This document shows positions 12,167 through 21,335 of a stretch of 64,000 bases of DNA, one piece after another. The notes under the pieces were generated by a model. The model saw only the letters and a program-made list of their open reading frames with translations. It did not search any database and was not told the DNA's origin. The number at the start of each line of letters is the position of its first letter. Within the stretch, counting starts at the first letter, position 1. The position numbers and the translations under genes were made by a program. The stretch comes from Spiroplasma endosymbiont of Amphimallon solstitiale (lineage in GTDB: Bacteria > Bacillota_I > Bacilli_A > Mycoplasmatales > VBWQ01). The stretch covers positions 930,001 to 994,000 of the forward strand of contig NZ_OZ034999.1 of the NCBI RefSeq assembly GCF_964030965.1, written 5' to 3'.

Positions 12167-12403
12167 TTAATTTTCTATTTTTTTAATTCAAACTTTTACT
12201 CAACCTTGATAAATATCATTATCACCAACTATTAATGCAACATTATCTTCTGGATCAGAAATAATTATATGTTGTGATTTAATATTTGGATATTTCATTA
12301 ATATAATTGCTCTAATATCATTATGAGTACGAAGTGCTTGCGGTGATGGTGTTAATATTTCAATTTCATCTTTATCACCAAATAAAGTAGGTAAGATAAT
12401 CAT
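12167..12403 (-). CDS. 78-aa phage protein
   Basis: Starts MIILPTLFGDKDEIEI, ends GWVKVWIKKIEN. Alternating beta-strand pattern (HIIISDPEDNVALIVGDNDI) suggests a small beta-rich or OB/SH3-like fold. It follows the zinc-ribbon peptide by 3 nt. Not recognised. Confidence 0.55.
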
Positions 12404-12406
12404 TCT

Positions 12407-12514
12407 TTATTTCTCCTTATTTTTAGTTAAATTATTAACTATTATTTCTAAACATTTCATACATCAATTTTTACTTAATCAGATTCTTTTATTACATTTT
12501 TTACATTTATTCAT
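12407..12514 (-). CDS. 35-aa zinc-ribbon peptide
   Basis: MNKCKKCNKRIW...NWCMKCLEII: two CxxC pairs 11 residues apart, the spacing of a minimal treble-clef or zinc knuckle. Its ATG overlaps the stop of the upstream gene (ATGAATAA), a sign of translational coupling. Possibly a small regulator or nucleic-acid binder. Confidence 0.55.
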
Positions 12515-13748
12515 TATTAAATTCACCATTAATTATTTTTTGTAATAAAATATCAAGTATTAAATCTATTTCTGTACCATTATAGAATTTTTGTTGTTTT
12601 TTAATATAATTAATTAATTTTTCTTTATATTCATTAATTACTTTTTGTTTAAACTCTTCTCTTAATTTTTCTATATTGGCAATGTTTAGTAATCTGTGTA
12701 ACTTACAAAAATAACTATGTTTAATTAATTCTAGTAAATATAATTAAATGACTAGAAAGAGTGAGTTACAGATGGCTAAAAAACAAAATATTAATAATAA
12801 TGATCCAATATCAAAAGCAGTAGATTTATTATTAGAAAATACTGAAGATTTAACAACAGTTTTTAAAGAAGGGGGTTTATATAAAGAATTAACAAAACGT
12901 TTAGTTGAAAAAATGTTGAATTCTGAAATGCAAAATTATTTAGGATATGAAAAAAATCAACATAGTAATACTGAAAATGCTCGTAATGGTACAAGTTCAA
13001 AAAAATTAATAACTCAACAAGGTAAAATTGAGATTGATGTACCAAGAGATCGCAATAGTGATTTTACTCCTGTAATAGTTGCAAAAAGACAGCGAAGATT
13101 TGATGGTTTTGATCAACAAGTGCTTTCACTATATGCAAAAGGTATGACTCTATCTGACATTAGAATGCAGTTACAAGAGTTATATCATGGTGCTGATATT
13201 AGTGAAAGTGTTATTAGTCAAATTACTGATGATGTTATTGATGATGTCAAAGCATGACAAAATCGACCATTAGAAAGCATTTATCCGATTGTTTATTTTG
13301 ATTGTATAGTAGTTAAAGTTCGACAAGATAAACGGATTATTAATAAATCAGTTTATATAGCATTAGGAGTTGATTTAGAAGGTAAAAAAGATGTTTTAGG
13401 CTTATGAATTAGTGAAAATGAAGGTGCTAAATTTTGATTAGCTAATTTCACAGAAATGAAAAATCGAGGCTTAAATGATATTTTGATTGCTTGTAGTGAT
13501 AATTTAACAGGCATGTCAGAAGCAATACAAGCAGTTTATCCTAAAACAGAACATCAATTATGCATTGTTCATCAAATTCGAAATAGTTTAAAATATGTTT
13601 CATACAAACATCGAAAAACTCTAGTTACAGATTTAAAACCAATTTATAGTGCATGTAGTGAAGAACAAGCAATGCAAGCTTTAGAATCATTTGAAAGTAA
13701 ATGAAATAAACAATATCCCCAAATTGCTAAATCTTGATATAAAAATTG

Positions 13749-15122
13749 GAGGCTTTTTAGAAATCTGTGTATCTTTGTTTTACAAAGTACTAGTTCAGAT
13801 TAATTCTGTCTTCAAATTTTATCATAAAATGAGCAATTGCTGTATTTCAATTTTGAATAGGCAATGTTCATTTTTTTGTTATATTTTCAATTGCTAAATA
13901 AAATATTTTAAAAACTGACATATCATTAGGAAAAGCTTTTTTGTTTCTAATAACTTTTCGTAATTGACTATTAACAGATTCAATAGCATTTGTTGTATAA
14001 ATTACTCTTTTGATTTCTGCAGGATAACTAATAAAAATCATCAAATTTTCTCAATTTTTATATCAAGATTTAGCAATTTGGGGATATTGTTTATTTCATT
14101 TACTTTCAAATGATTCTAAAGCTTGCATTGCTTGTTCTTCACTACATGCACTATAAATTGGTTTTAAATCTGTAACTAGAGTTTTTCGATGTTTGTATGA
14201 AACATATTTTAAACTATTTCGAATTTGATGAACAATGCATAATTGATGTTCTGTTTTAGGATAAACTGCTTGTATTGCTTCTGACATGCCTGTTAAATTA
14301 TCACTACAAGCAATCAAAATATCATTTAAGCCTCGATTTTTCATTTCTGTGAAATTAGCTAATCAAAATTTAGCACCTTCATTTTCACTAATTCATAAGC
14401 CTAAAACATCTTTTTTACCTTCTAAATCAACTCCTAATGCTATATAAACTGATTTATTAATAATCCGTTTATCTTGTCGAACTTTAACTACTATACAATC
14501 AAAATAAACAATCGGATAAATGCTTTCTAATGGTCGATTTTGTCATGCTTTGACATCATCAATAACATCATCAGTAATTTGACTAATAACACTTTCACTA
14601 ATATCAGCACCATGATATAACTCTTGTAACTGCATTCTAATGTCAGATAGAGTCATACCTTTTGCATATAGTGAAAGCACTTGTTGATCAAAACCATCAA
14701 ATCTTCGCTGTCTTTTTGCAACTATTACAGGAGTAAAATCACTATTGCGATCTCTTGGTACATCAATCTCAATTTTACCTTGTTGAGTTATTAATTTTTT
14801 TGAACTTGTACCATTACGAGCATTTTCAGTATTACTATGTTGATTTTTTTCATATCCTAAATAATTTTGCATTTCAGAATTCAACATTTTTTCAACTAAA
14901 CGTTTTGTTAATTCTTTATATAAACCCCCTTCTTTAAAAACTGTTGTTAAATCTTCAGTATTTTCTAATAATAAATCTACTGCTTTTGATATTGGATCAT
15001 TATTATTAATATTTTGTTTTTTAGCCATCTGTAACTCACTCTTTCTAGTCATTTAATTATATTTACTAGAATTAATTAAACATAGTTATTTTTGTAAGTT
15101 ACACAGATTACTAAACATTGCC
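13749..15122 (-). mobile_element. IS256-family element, nested complete copy (1374 bp)
   Basis: Flanked by the duplication AAAAATTG (13741-13748, 15123-15130). Defines the exact length of the element. Inserted opposite in orientation to its host copy. Confidence 0.96.
13790..15052 (-). CDS. IS256-family transposase (Transposase_mut)
   Basis: 420 aa with TGA as Trp. Mutator-type features are visible: basic N-terminus, [16 protein letters not shown], the first catalytic Asp in [11 protein letters not shown], the second in [14 protein letters not shown] followed by [16 protein letters not shown], and the Glu in [15 protein letters not shown]. It starts 71 bp inside the left end and stops 42 bp before the other. 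Complete, so likely the active source for the many copies here. Confidence 0.93.
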
Positions 15123-15519
15123 AAAAATTGAGAAAATTTGATGATTTTTATTAGTTATCCTGCAGAAATCAAAAGAGTAATTTATACAACAAATGCTATT
15201 GAATCTGTTAATAGTCAATTACGAAAAGTTATTAGAAACAAAAAAGCTTTTCCTAATGATATGTCAGTTTTTAAAATATTTTATTTAGCAATTGAAAATA
15301 TAACAAAAAAATGAACATTGCCTATTCAAAATTGAAATACAGCAATTGCTCATTTTATGATAAAATTTGAAGACAGAATTAATCTGAACTAGTACTTTGT
15401 AAAACAAAGATACACAGATTTCTAAAAAGCCTCTCTATATTATGTAAATGTTCTTCTGTTATTTCTATATTACGTTTTCTATTATATTCATTAATAATTT
15501 CTTGATCTTTATTCATTAT

Positions 15520-15816
15520 TTATTCCTTTCATTTTTTAAATCATTTAACATTAATTGAACAAAATGCACGATTTTTAGGAATGTTTAAGGTATTAAAGAT
15601 TTGACCAGTTACTATAATTTCATCGTTTTTGTTTAATAAAATACATCGTTTATAAAATTTTGGGTTATTAAAAATTAAAGTAACATAGTTTAATCCATTT
15701 CATTGACCACGAACAGTATAATATAATAATTGTTTATTACCTTTCTCATGATATTTTGCTTCAATAGTATTACTAAGTTTTACTGTTAATTTAATGTAAT
15801 TTTCTTTATTTTTCAT
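15520..15816 (-). CDS. SSB-like OB-fold phage protein
   Basis: 98 aa. The strand pattern LLYYTVRGQWNG, NYVTLIFNNP, IIVTGQIFN resembles the early strands of bacterial and phage single-strand DNA-binding proteins, although the acidic C-tail is missing. Its ATG overlaps the RuvC-like stop by 11 nt. A DNA-replication or recombination role fits the neighbour. Other OB-fold proteins remain possible. Confidence 0.55.
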
Positions 15817-16243
15817 TTTTATAATTCCTTAAATAATATTGAATATGTTTGTAAGCGTCTTGTTCATGTTTTGTAAAAATGATATTTCCTTTATAATTTT
15901 CTATTTTATTTTTGTTTTTTGGTTCATTTTCATGATAATCTCAGTTCATAATATCTTCTACTAATACCATTAAAGCACCAATAACTTTTGGTGTTGCTAA
16001 TGGATTAGTTAGTAACTGTTTTGAACTTAAAAAGAAATTTTCAACAATAACTAATATTTTTTTATTATCAAATTGCTTTTTAATTAATTCAAAATATTCT
16101 TTATATATATTTTTACTTTCTAAAACTGTTTTTGCTTTAAATGTTTCATTAAAAATAATATTATTAGTTTCATTTGAATATATAACAATTCCATTATTAC
16201 CAATACCAGCAGGGTCAATACCAATGATTAATTCGTATTGCAT
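15806..16243 (-). CDS. RuvC-like Holliday junction resolvase
   Basis: 145 aa. RNase H-like nuclease: first acidic residue in IIGIDPAGIGNNG, second in ILVIVENFFL, and the C-terminal H.QDA motif in KHEQDAYKHIQYYL that supplies the last metal-binding Asp. This order and spacing match phage RuvC-type resolvases. Such enzymes cut branched DNA during phage recombination and before packaging. It sits between zinc-ribbon and SSB-like genes. The frame continues through a TGA (Trp) at 15941. Confidence 0.75.
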
Positions 16244-16246
16244 TTA

Positions 16247-16669
16247 TTAATCATCTCTACATCAATCACAAACATATCCATATGGTTTTGTATAATCTAA
16301 ATGTTTTTCAATATCATAATTATCTTCATATCTTTTAGTATTATGTTGTTCTGCTTCTAATTCTGTTTTAAAGTGATAAAGCATATTTATATCATCATCA
16401 TTATATAATTCATCACATTCTACACATCTTTTTCTTCTCTTTTTAGTTTTATTCATAATCAAAATATCCTTTTCAATTATTTTTGCTGTTTGTTTAAGGT
16501 ATTTAGGTAATCTATCGTAACAACTATCACATATTAAATAAGGTATTGGTCAATTTTTATATTTAATAGTTTTAGTAGAATTATTAATACAATCTCATCA
16601 ATTTTTATTTATACAAATTCTTAATTCACATTTTTTATTTTCATTAATATTCATTTTTATATTATTCAT
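16247..16669 (-). CDS. Multi-cysteine zinc-binding phage protein
   Basis: 140 aa read from ATG 16669 through several TGA codons. It has an N-terminal cluster (C.....C, WWDC, ICDSC) and a second pair set (RCVECDELY and VCDWCRDD), consistent with two zinc ribbons. An internal ATG at 16456 with AAGGA upstream could yield only the C-terminal ribbon (69 aa). Function not recognised. Confidence 0.55.
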
Positions 16670-16672
16670 AAT

Positions 16673-16804
16673 TTATTTATATTTTTTTCTAGTTATTAAT
16701 ATTCAAAAACATTTATTACAGGTTCTATTTGCAAATGATGAATTTTTATAACATATATCACAAGAACTAATCTTTCTATAATTTCTACTATATTCCATAA
16801 GCAT
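16673..16804 (-). CDS. 43-aa zinc-knuckle peptide
   Basis: Starts MLMEYSRNYR after GAAAGGAATAAA. Contains CDICYKNSSFANRTCNKC, two CxxC pairs with a 10-residue spacer, as in a small zinc ribbon. Basic end. Role unknown. Confidence 0.5.
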
Positions 16805-16817
16805 TTTATTCCTTTCT

Positions 16818-16970
16818 TTAATTTTTACTTATAGTAATTAATAAAATTATTAATCCAATTAAGGTTGAAATTGAATAAATAATTATTTTTATTTTTAATC
16901 ACTTTTTTTGATGTTCTTTTGCTATTCTTATTTTTTGTTCTATTAATTCTTTCTTTTCTTTTTCTTCCAT
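16818..16970 (-). CDS. 50-aa membrane peptide, first gene of the phage operon
   Basis: Only visible with TGA as Trp: a highly charged N-terminus (MEEKEKKELIEQKIRIAKEH), then KKW and a C-terminal span IIIYSISTLIGLIILLITI. A tail-anchored arrangement. The alternative overlapping frame (16825-17010) lacks a membrane span and is judged a shadow. First gene after the 800-bp structured gap. Confidence 0.55.
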
Positions 16971-17245
16971 TTTTATTTTCTTTTCTAATATATTCTGTTG
17001 CTTTTAGCATAAAGAATATATATTTTTATTTTTAGATTATTAATACTATTAATTATATTTTTTAAGAAAAATGGGCTCAAAAATAAATTGTGAAATTTTA
17101 AAAAACATTAAGGCATTCGATTCAATATTTATTTAATTTATTTAATAAATTAATATTTTAATTGAACCGGCACCGCTTAATTTTTTTTACAAGTTTTAAA
17201 TTTATTTTCTCGCCCAAAAAATTTTTCAAAAAAAATAAAAAATAA

Positions 17246-17283
17246 AACCAACACTTACTCACTTGGTGGTGATAAGGTTGGTT
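17246..17283 (-). terminator. Strong bulged hairpin, terminator-like on the minus strand
   Basis: AACCAAC / GTTGGTT, CTTA / TAAG and TCAC / GTGA pair around the loop TTGGTG with two single-base bulges (15 bp in total). Read on the minus strand it is followed by TTTTATTTTTTATTTT. It would end a transcript coming from about 17570. Confidence 0.6.
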
Positions 17284-17607
17284 AATTAAAGAATAGAATT
17301 AATATAGTAGGTTCCCTAGCAGGTCTATATATACTAGTTTCCAATTCGCTCCCACCCCAAGAATTACCATTACTGGTTAGTATAATTTATTAGGTATCAC
17401 TCCACTTATTATTTATCCATGCAAGTCCACATGTTTTAGCTACTATTTTTAACAACTGTGTTGTAGTTCACTGTTTTAATTCTCTAACACGTGTTGATAA
17501 TAGTGTTAAAGACGGTTATTAAATTAACTTTCTCCTACTTGGTCACTGCGTGTAGTAGATATTTAAAGGGTGCTAATAATAAAAATTTTAAAATTTTACA
17601 ATTACAA

Positions 17608-17636
17608 AAAAAGACAAGATTATTTCTTGTCTTTTT
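17608..17636 (+). terminator. Bidirectional rho-independent terminator
   Basis: AAAAAGACAAG, 7-nt loop, CTTGTCTTTTT: 11-bp stem with T-tracts on both strands. It isolates the structured region from the tandem array to the right. Confidence 0.75.
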
Positions 17637-17830
17637 CCTTGTTGATAATTTTAATTTAACTTATAAAATGTATATTTTATTTTTTTTAAATACGTCGAAT
17701 ATAAAATATAAATTTAATGTTTTAAGAAAAGAGAATAATTTTGTCTAATTTTAATGATTTTTAAAATAATTCATTTAGAAATAAGTTAATTATGTAGTAA
17801 TTTAATTTCCTACGTTTTTGGGAACCTCCC

Positions 17831-17990
17831 AGCTAGAGAAACAAACAAAGCTTGAGGAGAAAAAAACGAAAGAGAAAGACGAGAAAGAGTTGCTAATGCT
17901 CTTAGATTTGAAAAAGATAAATCAAAAATAAACAATGAAGCTTCAACAAGTAAAAATCAAAGCTCTAGTAGTAAGTCACAAAAAATGTAA
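17831..17990 (+). pseudogene. 3' part of the 71-aa charged protein gene (unit A)
   Basis: Lacks the first 18 codons compared with the copies at 21638 and 25330. The break is the left end of the tandem array. Confidence 0.8.
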
Positions 17991-18005
17991 ATATTAAATA
18001 CTTCA

Positions 18006-18225
18006 AAACTGCACAATTGTGCAGTTTACTTAACAATTTTGTGTTTTCTTACTATAATTTTACATTATTTCTGCAATGAGTTCTTCATATACTTATTTTT
18101 AAACAACATGGAACAATGTATAATAATATAGTGTTTAAACAAATATAAAACGTTGAATTTAAGAATATGAATGGTTTTTTATATTCATATTCTTAAACAT
18201 CGATAAAAACACTTGCAAGTGTTTT
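18006..18225. repeat. Cluster of three palindromes upstream of the split gene
   Basis: A 22-bp perfect palindrome centred on CACAATTGTG (18006-18027), a 15-bp perfect stem with 10-nt loop (arms 18158-18172 and 18183-18197), and the 20-bp perfect palindrome AAAACACTTGCAAGTGTTTT (18206-18225). A TATAAT lies at 18119-18124. Repeated in units B (+3863) and C. Could be a plasmid origin, a termination/attenuation region or operator sites. Confidence 0.7.
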
Positions 18226-18260
18226 ATCTTTCAAAATCAAAATTAAAGGGAAAAGAAAAA

Positions 18261-19387
18261 ATGATAATAGACGATTATATTCAACAAATAAATAATTTAA
18301 TTTGTAAAAATATTGATAAATCAAATCCAGAAAGAGGTTTTTCATCAGAAAATATTTTTAATTATGTAGAAAAGTATGGATGACCAAAAATTATTCATCA
18401 ATTTACACTTAAAATATTATTTTTAATTAAAAATTTGTTAAAAGTAACATTATTTAGTGTAAAAATTCTCTAAAAATAACACTTTATCATGTATCATTAC
18501 TTTTCTACAAAATTAAAGGAAAATATTCTAGCTAGTCTTCGTAATTTTATTGAAGCTGTATTTTTGAAAGTATATTCTGTTGAAAAACAAGTATCTATAA
18601 ATCCAATGGAATATAATGATATAACTTGCGCTATTAAGTATATAAAATCCATAGGAAAATTAAAATTTTTAAGACAATTTCATGATTATGTACAAATTTC
18701 AGTTTCTCATTATAATGTTGGTGAAGAAAATTCAGAGAGATTGATGTTGAAATATTATGAATTTTTGATTAAAATAAAAAAATTTTTAAAACAAACTTAT
18801 AATATTAATGTTCTTCATAATCTAAATAAGTTTCCCATTAATAAAGAAACTGCTTCTAAAGAGTATTATGAAAAAATATCTGAAAAAATTTTGCAATCTA
18901 AATTAAATAATTTAAAAATTAGATTTGATAAACGTTTTTATATAAAAAAAATAAAACCATTTTTTGTAAAAGATAAAATTTTTTATGAAGTAACATTTGT
19001 TGAAGCAAATTTTGGAAAAAATAAATTTGATGGAATGATAGCATTTACTGATTTTGAAATTTTAAAAAATTATTCAGTTAAATTTTCTTTTTGTAATAGT
19101 AGTATTGAAATTATTGGTAAAACAATGCCAATTTTAATCATTAATAAATGAGAAGTTTCAATAAAACCTTGAGCAATTAAGAATTTTGCTAGTATATTAG
19201 GCAAAGAAATAAAATTAACTACAAATAGTAAAGAATATTGAAAAATAATGCAATTTTTAACTAAAACAGGATTTGATTTTTTAGATATTATTAATTTAGA
19301 ATATAATTATTATGAAAAATATAAAGATGAAATTTTAAAAAATGTTAAAAAAGATGAAATTAAAATTTTTAAAATTTTAGATTATTG
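18261..19387 (+). pseudogene. Plasmid-type gene split by one MITE and truncated by another (unit A)
   Basis: ATG 18261 (MIIDDYIQQINN) with AAAGGG upstream. Removing the MITE at 18356 and one GAAAATAT gives a continuous frame (...GFSSENILASLRNFIEA...) of about 320 aa that stops abruptly at the second MITE. The sequence is helical and polar, with YDIT-type and PILIINKWEVSIKPW segments. It resembles, from memory only, N-terminal regions of large multidomain helicase-like proteins of Firmicutes; I do not claim a family. As it stands the first 95 bp read into the MITE and stop at 18473. Confidence 0.6.
18356..18518 (+). mobile_element. 163-bp MITE, copy 6
   Basis: Duplication GAAAATAT on both sides (18348-18355, 18519-18526). 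Forward orientation. Confidence 0.95.
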
Positions 19388-19409
19388 CTTTAATTTTGTA
19401 GAAAAGTAA
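18489..19409 (+). CDS. MITE-capped chimeric ORF, 306 aa (unit A)
   Basis: The start codon and first ten residues (MYHYFSTKLK) come from the right end of the MITE at 18356. The stop (NFVEK then TAA) comes from the inverted MITE at 19388. Between lie about 290 codons of the split plasmid gene in its own frame. No good ribosome site precedes the ATG, so expression is uncertain. It is present again in unit B and, truncated, in unit C. Confidence 0.5.
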
Positions 19410-19550
19410 TGATACATGATAAAGTGTTATTTTTAGAGAATTTTTACACTAAATAATGTTACTTTTAACAAATTTTTAATTAAAAATAATATTTTAAGTG
19501 TAAATTGATGAATAATTTTTGGTCATCCATACTTTTCTACATAATTAAAA
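19388..19550 (-). mobile_element. 163-bp MITE, copy 7, without target duplication
   Basis: Full-length but flanks differ (GATTATTG left, GAATTAAC right). It joins two unrelated coding pieces, which points to recombination between MITEs or a deletion. Confidence 0.93.
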
Positions 19551-19921
19551 GAATTAACTACAACGAGTTAGTTCATCAAGATTTACTCATCAAATGACTA
19601 TCTCAACAAAATGACATTATTTCATATCAAACAGAAAAAGAACTAAAAGCAGAAAGTTATCGAGAAAAAGGATATCCTGACTTATTAGTTCACTATGAAA
19701 ATAAAATCATGATTATTGAATTTGAAAGAACTAGAAAAACTAAACAACGAATGAGACAAAAGTTTGATGGATTACGACATTATTGTAAAAACGGATGCGA
19801 AGTTTTACTTTTAGTTCCAAATGAAAGCATGAAAAAATTCGTTGATGAACAAATCAAAATTTACAACTGAAAACTAGCAACTTTCAAAACCCAAATATTT
19901 AATATTAATATAGACAATTAA
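19508..19921 (+). CDS. C-terminal part of a replication-relaxation (Replic_Relax-like) protein
   Basis: About 124 codons after the MITE: ELVHQDLLIKWLSQQ, then EKELKAESYREKGYPDLLVH, IMIIEFERTRKTKQR and a final LLLVPNES. The spacing PD...EFE.T.K is the nuclease-like core found at the C-terminus of Replic_Relax proteins of Gram-positive plasmids and conjugative elements. The original N-terminal DNA-binding half is missing. The MITE supplies an in-frame ATG at 19508 ([14 protein letters not shown]). Role in plasmid replication or mobilisation is inferred from family knowledge. Confidence 0.6.
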
Positions 19922-20005
19922 TAGTTAAATTTTGGTTAAAACTTAACTAATTGTAAAATACACAAAATTTGATAACATATAGCTGTTATCCAATATATAA
20001 GTTTT

Positions 20006-20040
20006 AACCCATTACTTTATTTTAAAAGTAAATGGGTTTT
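20006..20040 (+). terminator. Rho-independent terminator
   Basis: AACCCATTACTTT pairs with AAAGTAAATGGGTT with one bulge, followed by TTTT. It separates the Replic_Relax piece from the 419-aa gene. A second small inverted repeat (GATAACA/TGTTATC) lies just upstream. Repeated at +3863. Confidence 0.7.
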
Positions 20041-20063
20041 AATATTTAAAAGGAGATATTAAC

Positions 20064-21323
20064 ATGACTGACAAAACTAAATCACAAACATATAATTTTC
20101 TATTAGAAAATAAATCCATAGAAGATATTTTAAAACAAGAAAACATTTTTGTGAAAGAAATCAAAAACAAGAGACATGGAGGAAAAACATATAGGATTGA
20201 TAATAATCAACAACTTAATGATGATTCCTTAGAAAATAATATAAAAAATTTAGAACCAATTGGTATTAGTTTAATAGATAACCAAAATATGCAAAAAACA
20301 AATGTTGATACATGAACAAAACTAACTAATTACTTAAATTGAGCAACACCAAATGCAGAACAACTAATACAAGCTCAAAGAACAATTCAAGAAAAAGACA
20401 AAGAAATTGAACAACTTAAAAAGCAAATTGAAGAATTAAAACAATCAAAACAAATCAATGTGAATTTCAATAAGTTTAAATATAATGCTGTAACAATTTA
20501 TGATGAAAAACAAAGAAAAAAGACAAGAATTGAAAAAATTTACGAAGAAATTTTACCAATTAATAACAAAGTTTATTTTATAACGACCATTCAACATATT
20601 GATAATTCAATTAATGAAGAGGTAATATATTTTCAACACCTTACAAATGGTGATATACAAGTTGTTAAACAAATAAAGAATTATAAAAATATCAATGATT
20701 ATAAAAAAGATATTTTACTAATTAATGACATTTCAACCCATAACATTAATAATTTTCAATTTGTACCAATTAAAGACTTTTTAAAACAACAACAAGGTTT
20801 CAAATTAAAACCAAATAAAAGTGAAATAGTTACATGAATAATTACTTGGTTAATAATACCCCTAGGTGTAGTGGCTATTAATCTTATTCATCCACCATTA
20901 TTAATAATAAGCCTTGTAATTGGTGGTATTGCTACAGCCCTTAGAGGAGGGGTAGAATTTTTTTCATCAACTGCAAAAAAAGTTTGATCATGATTTTCAA
21001 ATAAATATTTTAAAAATAAAGAACAAAAAGAAAAACTTAAAAAAGAACGCGAATCAATAATTAAAAATCTTACCAGTAATAAAACAGAAATTAAATTAGA
21101 AACACAATATGATATTTTAAAACAAGAATTGGATAATAGAAAAGAGAAAAATCCAGACCAATTAATAAGTAGTGAAACAATTAATCAAAATTCAAATATT
21201 GAATCAGTAAATAATCAAAATTTTGATTCATCTATACGCAATACAGTAAACCAACAAGAACAACTACCATCAACAACTTCAAATCATAACTGAAATAAAG
21301 TAAAATGCTTATTAACAACATAA
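20064..21323 (+). CDS. 419-aa plasmid-type membrane protein with coiled coils (unit A)
   Basis: Starts after AAAAGGAGATATTAAC (strong site). The N-terminus is polar. Residues 95-130 form a coiled coil (EKDKEIEQLKKQIEELK). A middle beta-rich domain follows. Around residues 255-300 two hydrophobic spans (TWIITWLIIPLGVVAINL and LLIISLVIGGIATAL) anchor it in the membrane. The C-terminal tail is long, charged and Asn/Gln-rich. Reads through several TGA codons. Not recognised; a plasmid partition, conjugation or surface role cannot be decided. Followed by a good terminator. Confidence 0.65.
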
Positions 21324-21335
21324 TTAATAACATCT

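Larger units (their letters stand above)
12748..15392 (+). pseudogene. IS256 transposase of the outer element, interrupted
   Basis: N-terminal 331 codons lie before 13748 and the rest after 15122. The frame is otherwise intact: removing the inner IS and one AAAAATTG restores 420 aa. Inactivated only by the nested insertion. Confidence 0.9.
12678..15433 (+). mobile_element. IS256-family element carrying a second inverted copy of itself
   Basis: Outer element with 8-bp duplication TCTATATT (12670-12677, 15434-15441). Length is exactly 1374 + 8 + 1374 bp because an identical element is nested inside. Imperfect terminal repeats: GGCAATGTTTAGTAATCTG on the left and GAGGCTTTTTAGAAATCTG on the right. 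Confidence 0.95.
12507..15516 (-). pseudogene. 81-aa phage helical protein split by IS256
   Basis: Exons of the broken frame are 15442-15516 and 12507-12677. Removing the IS and one copy of TCTATATT gives a continuous 81-aa helical, charged protein (MNKDQEIINEYNRKR ... EIDLILDILLQKIING). Start ATG 15516 follows the SSB-like gene by a short overlap region. Role unknown. Confidence 0.65.
17030..17830. other. Gene-free structured region (candidate ncRNA and phage leader)
   Basis: No credible protein frame. 17100-17190 holds a long imperfect inverted repeat (ATTAAG/CTTAAT outer, TTCAAT/ATTGAA inner). 17240-17570 is less AT-rich than anything nearby and rich in local complementarity (for example TAGTA...TACTA around 17307-17336). 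It is bracketed by two strong hairpins described separately. 17645-17830 is AT-rich with nothing recognisable. I tested for RNase P, tmRNA, SRP RNA and T-box landmarks and found no convincing match. Confidence 0.5.

Noticed and set aside
12863-13045. 60-aa minus-strand ORF antisense to the IS256 transposase, present in every copy
   Set aside because: It is the exact complement of conserved transposase codons, has no ribosome site and ends with the host frame constraints; a shadow.
16825-17010. 61-aa basic ORF at the start of the phage operon
   Set aside because: The overlapping frame with TGA as Trp gives a coherent charged-head, membrane-tail peptide; the basic ORF looks accidental.
17246-17640. 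RNase P RNA, tmRNA, SRP RNA or T-box riboswitch
   Set aside because: Looked for GAGGAAAGTCC, tmRNA ends, SRP loop motifs and a full T-box sequence. Only a weak GGGGTGGGAGCG resembles a T-box core, and the expected antiterminator/terminator pair is missing.
18356-18473. MITE as a genuine exon of the plasmid gene ([16 protein letters not shown] looks protein-like)
   Set aside because: 8-bp duplications flank it, and the same 163 bp interrupt many unrelated genes whose frames are restored only when it is removed.
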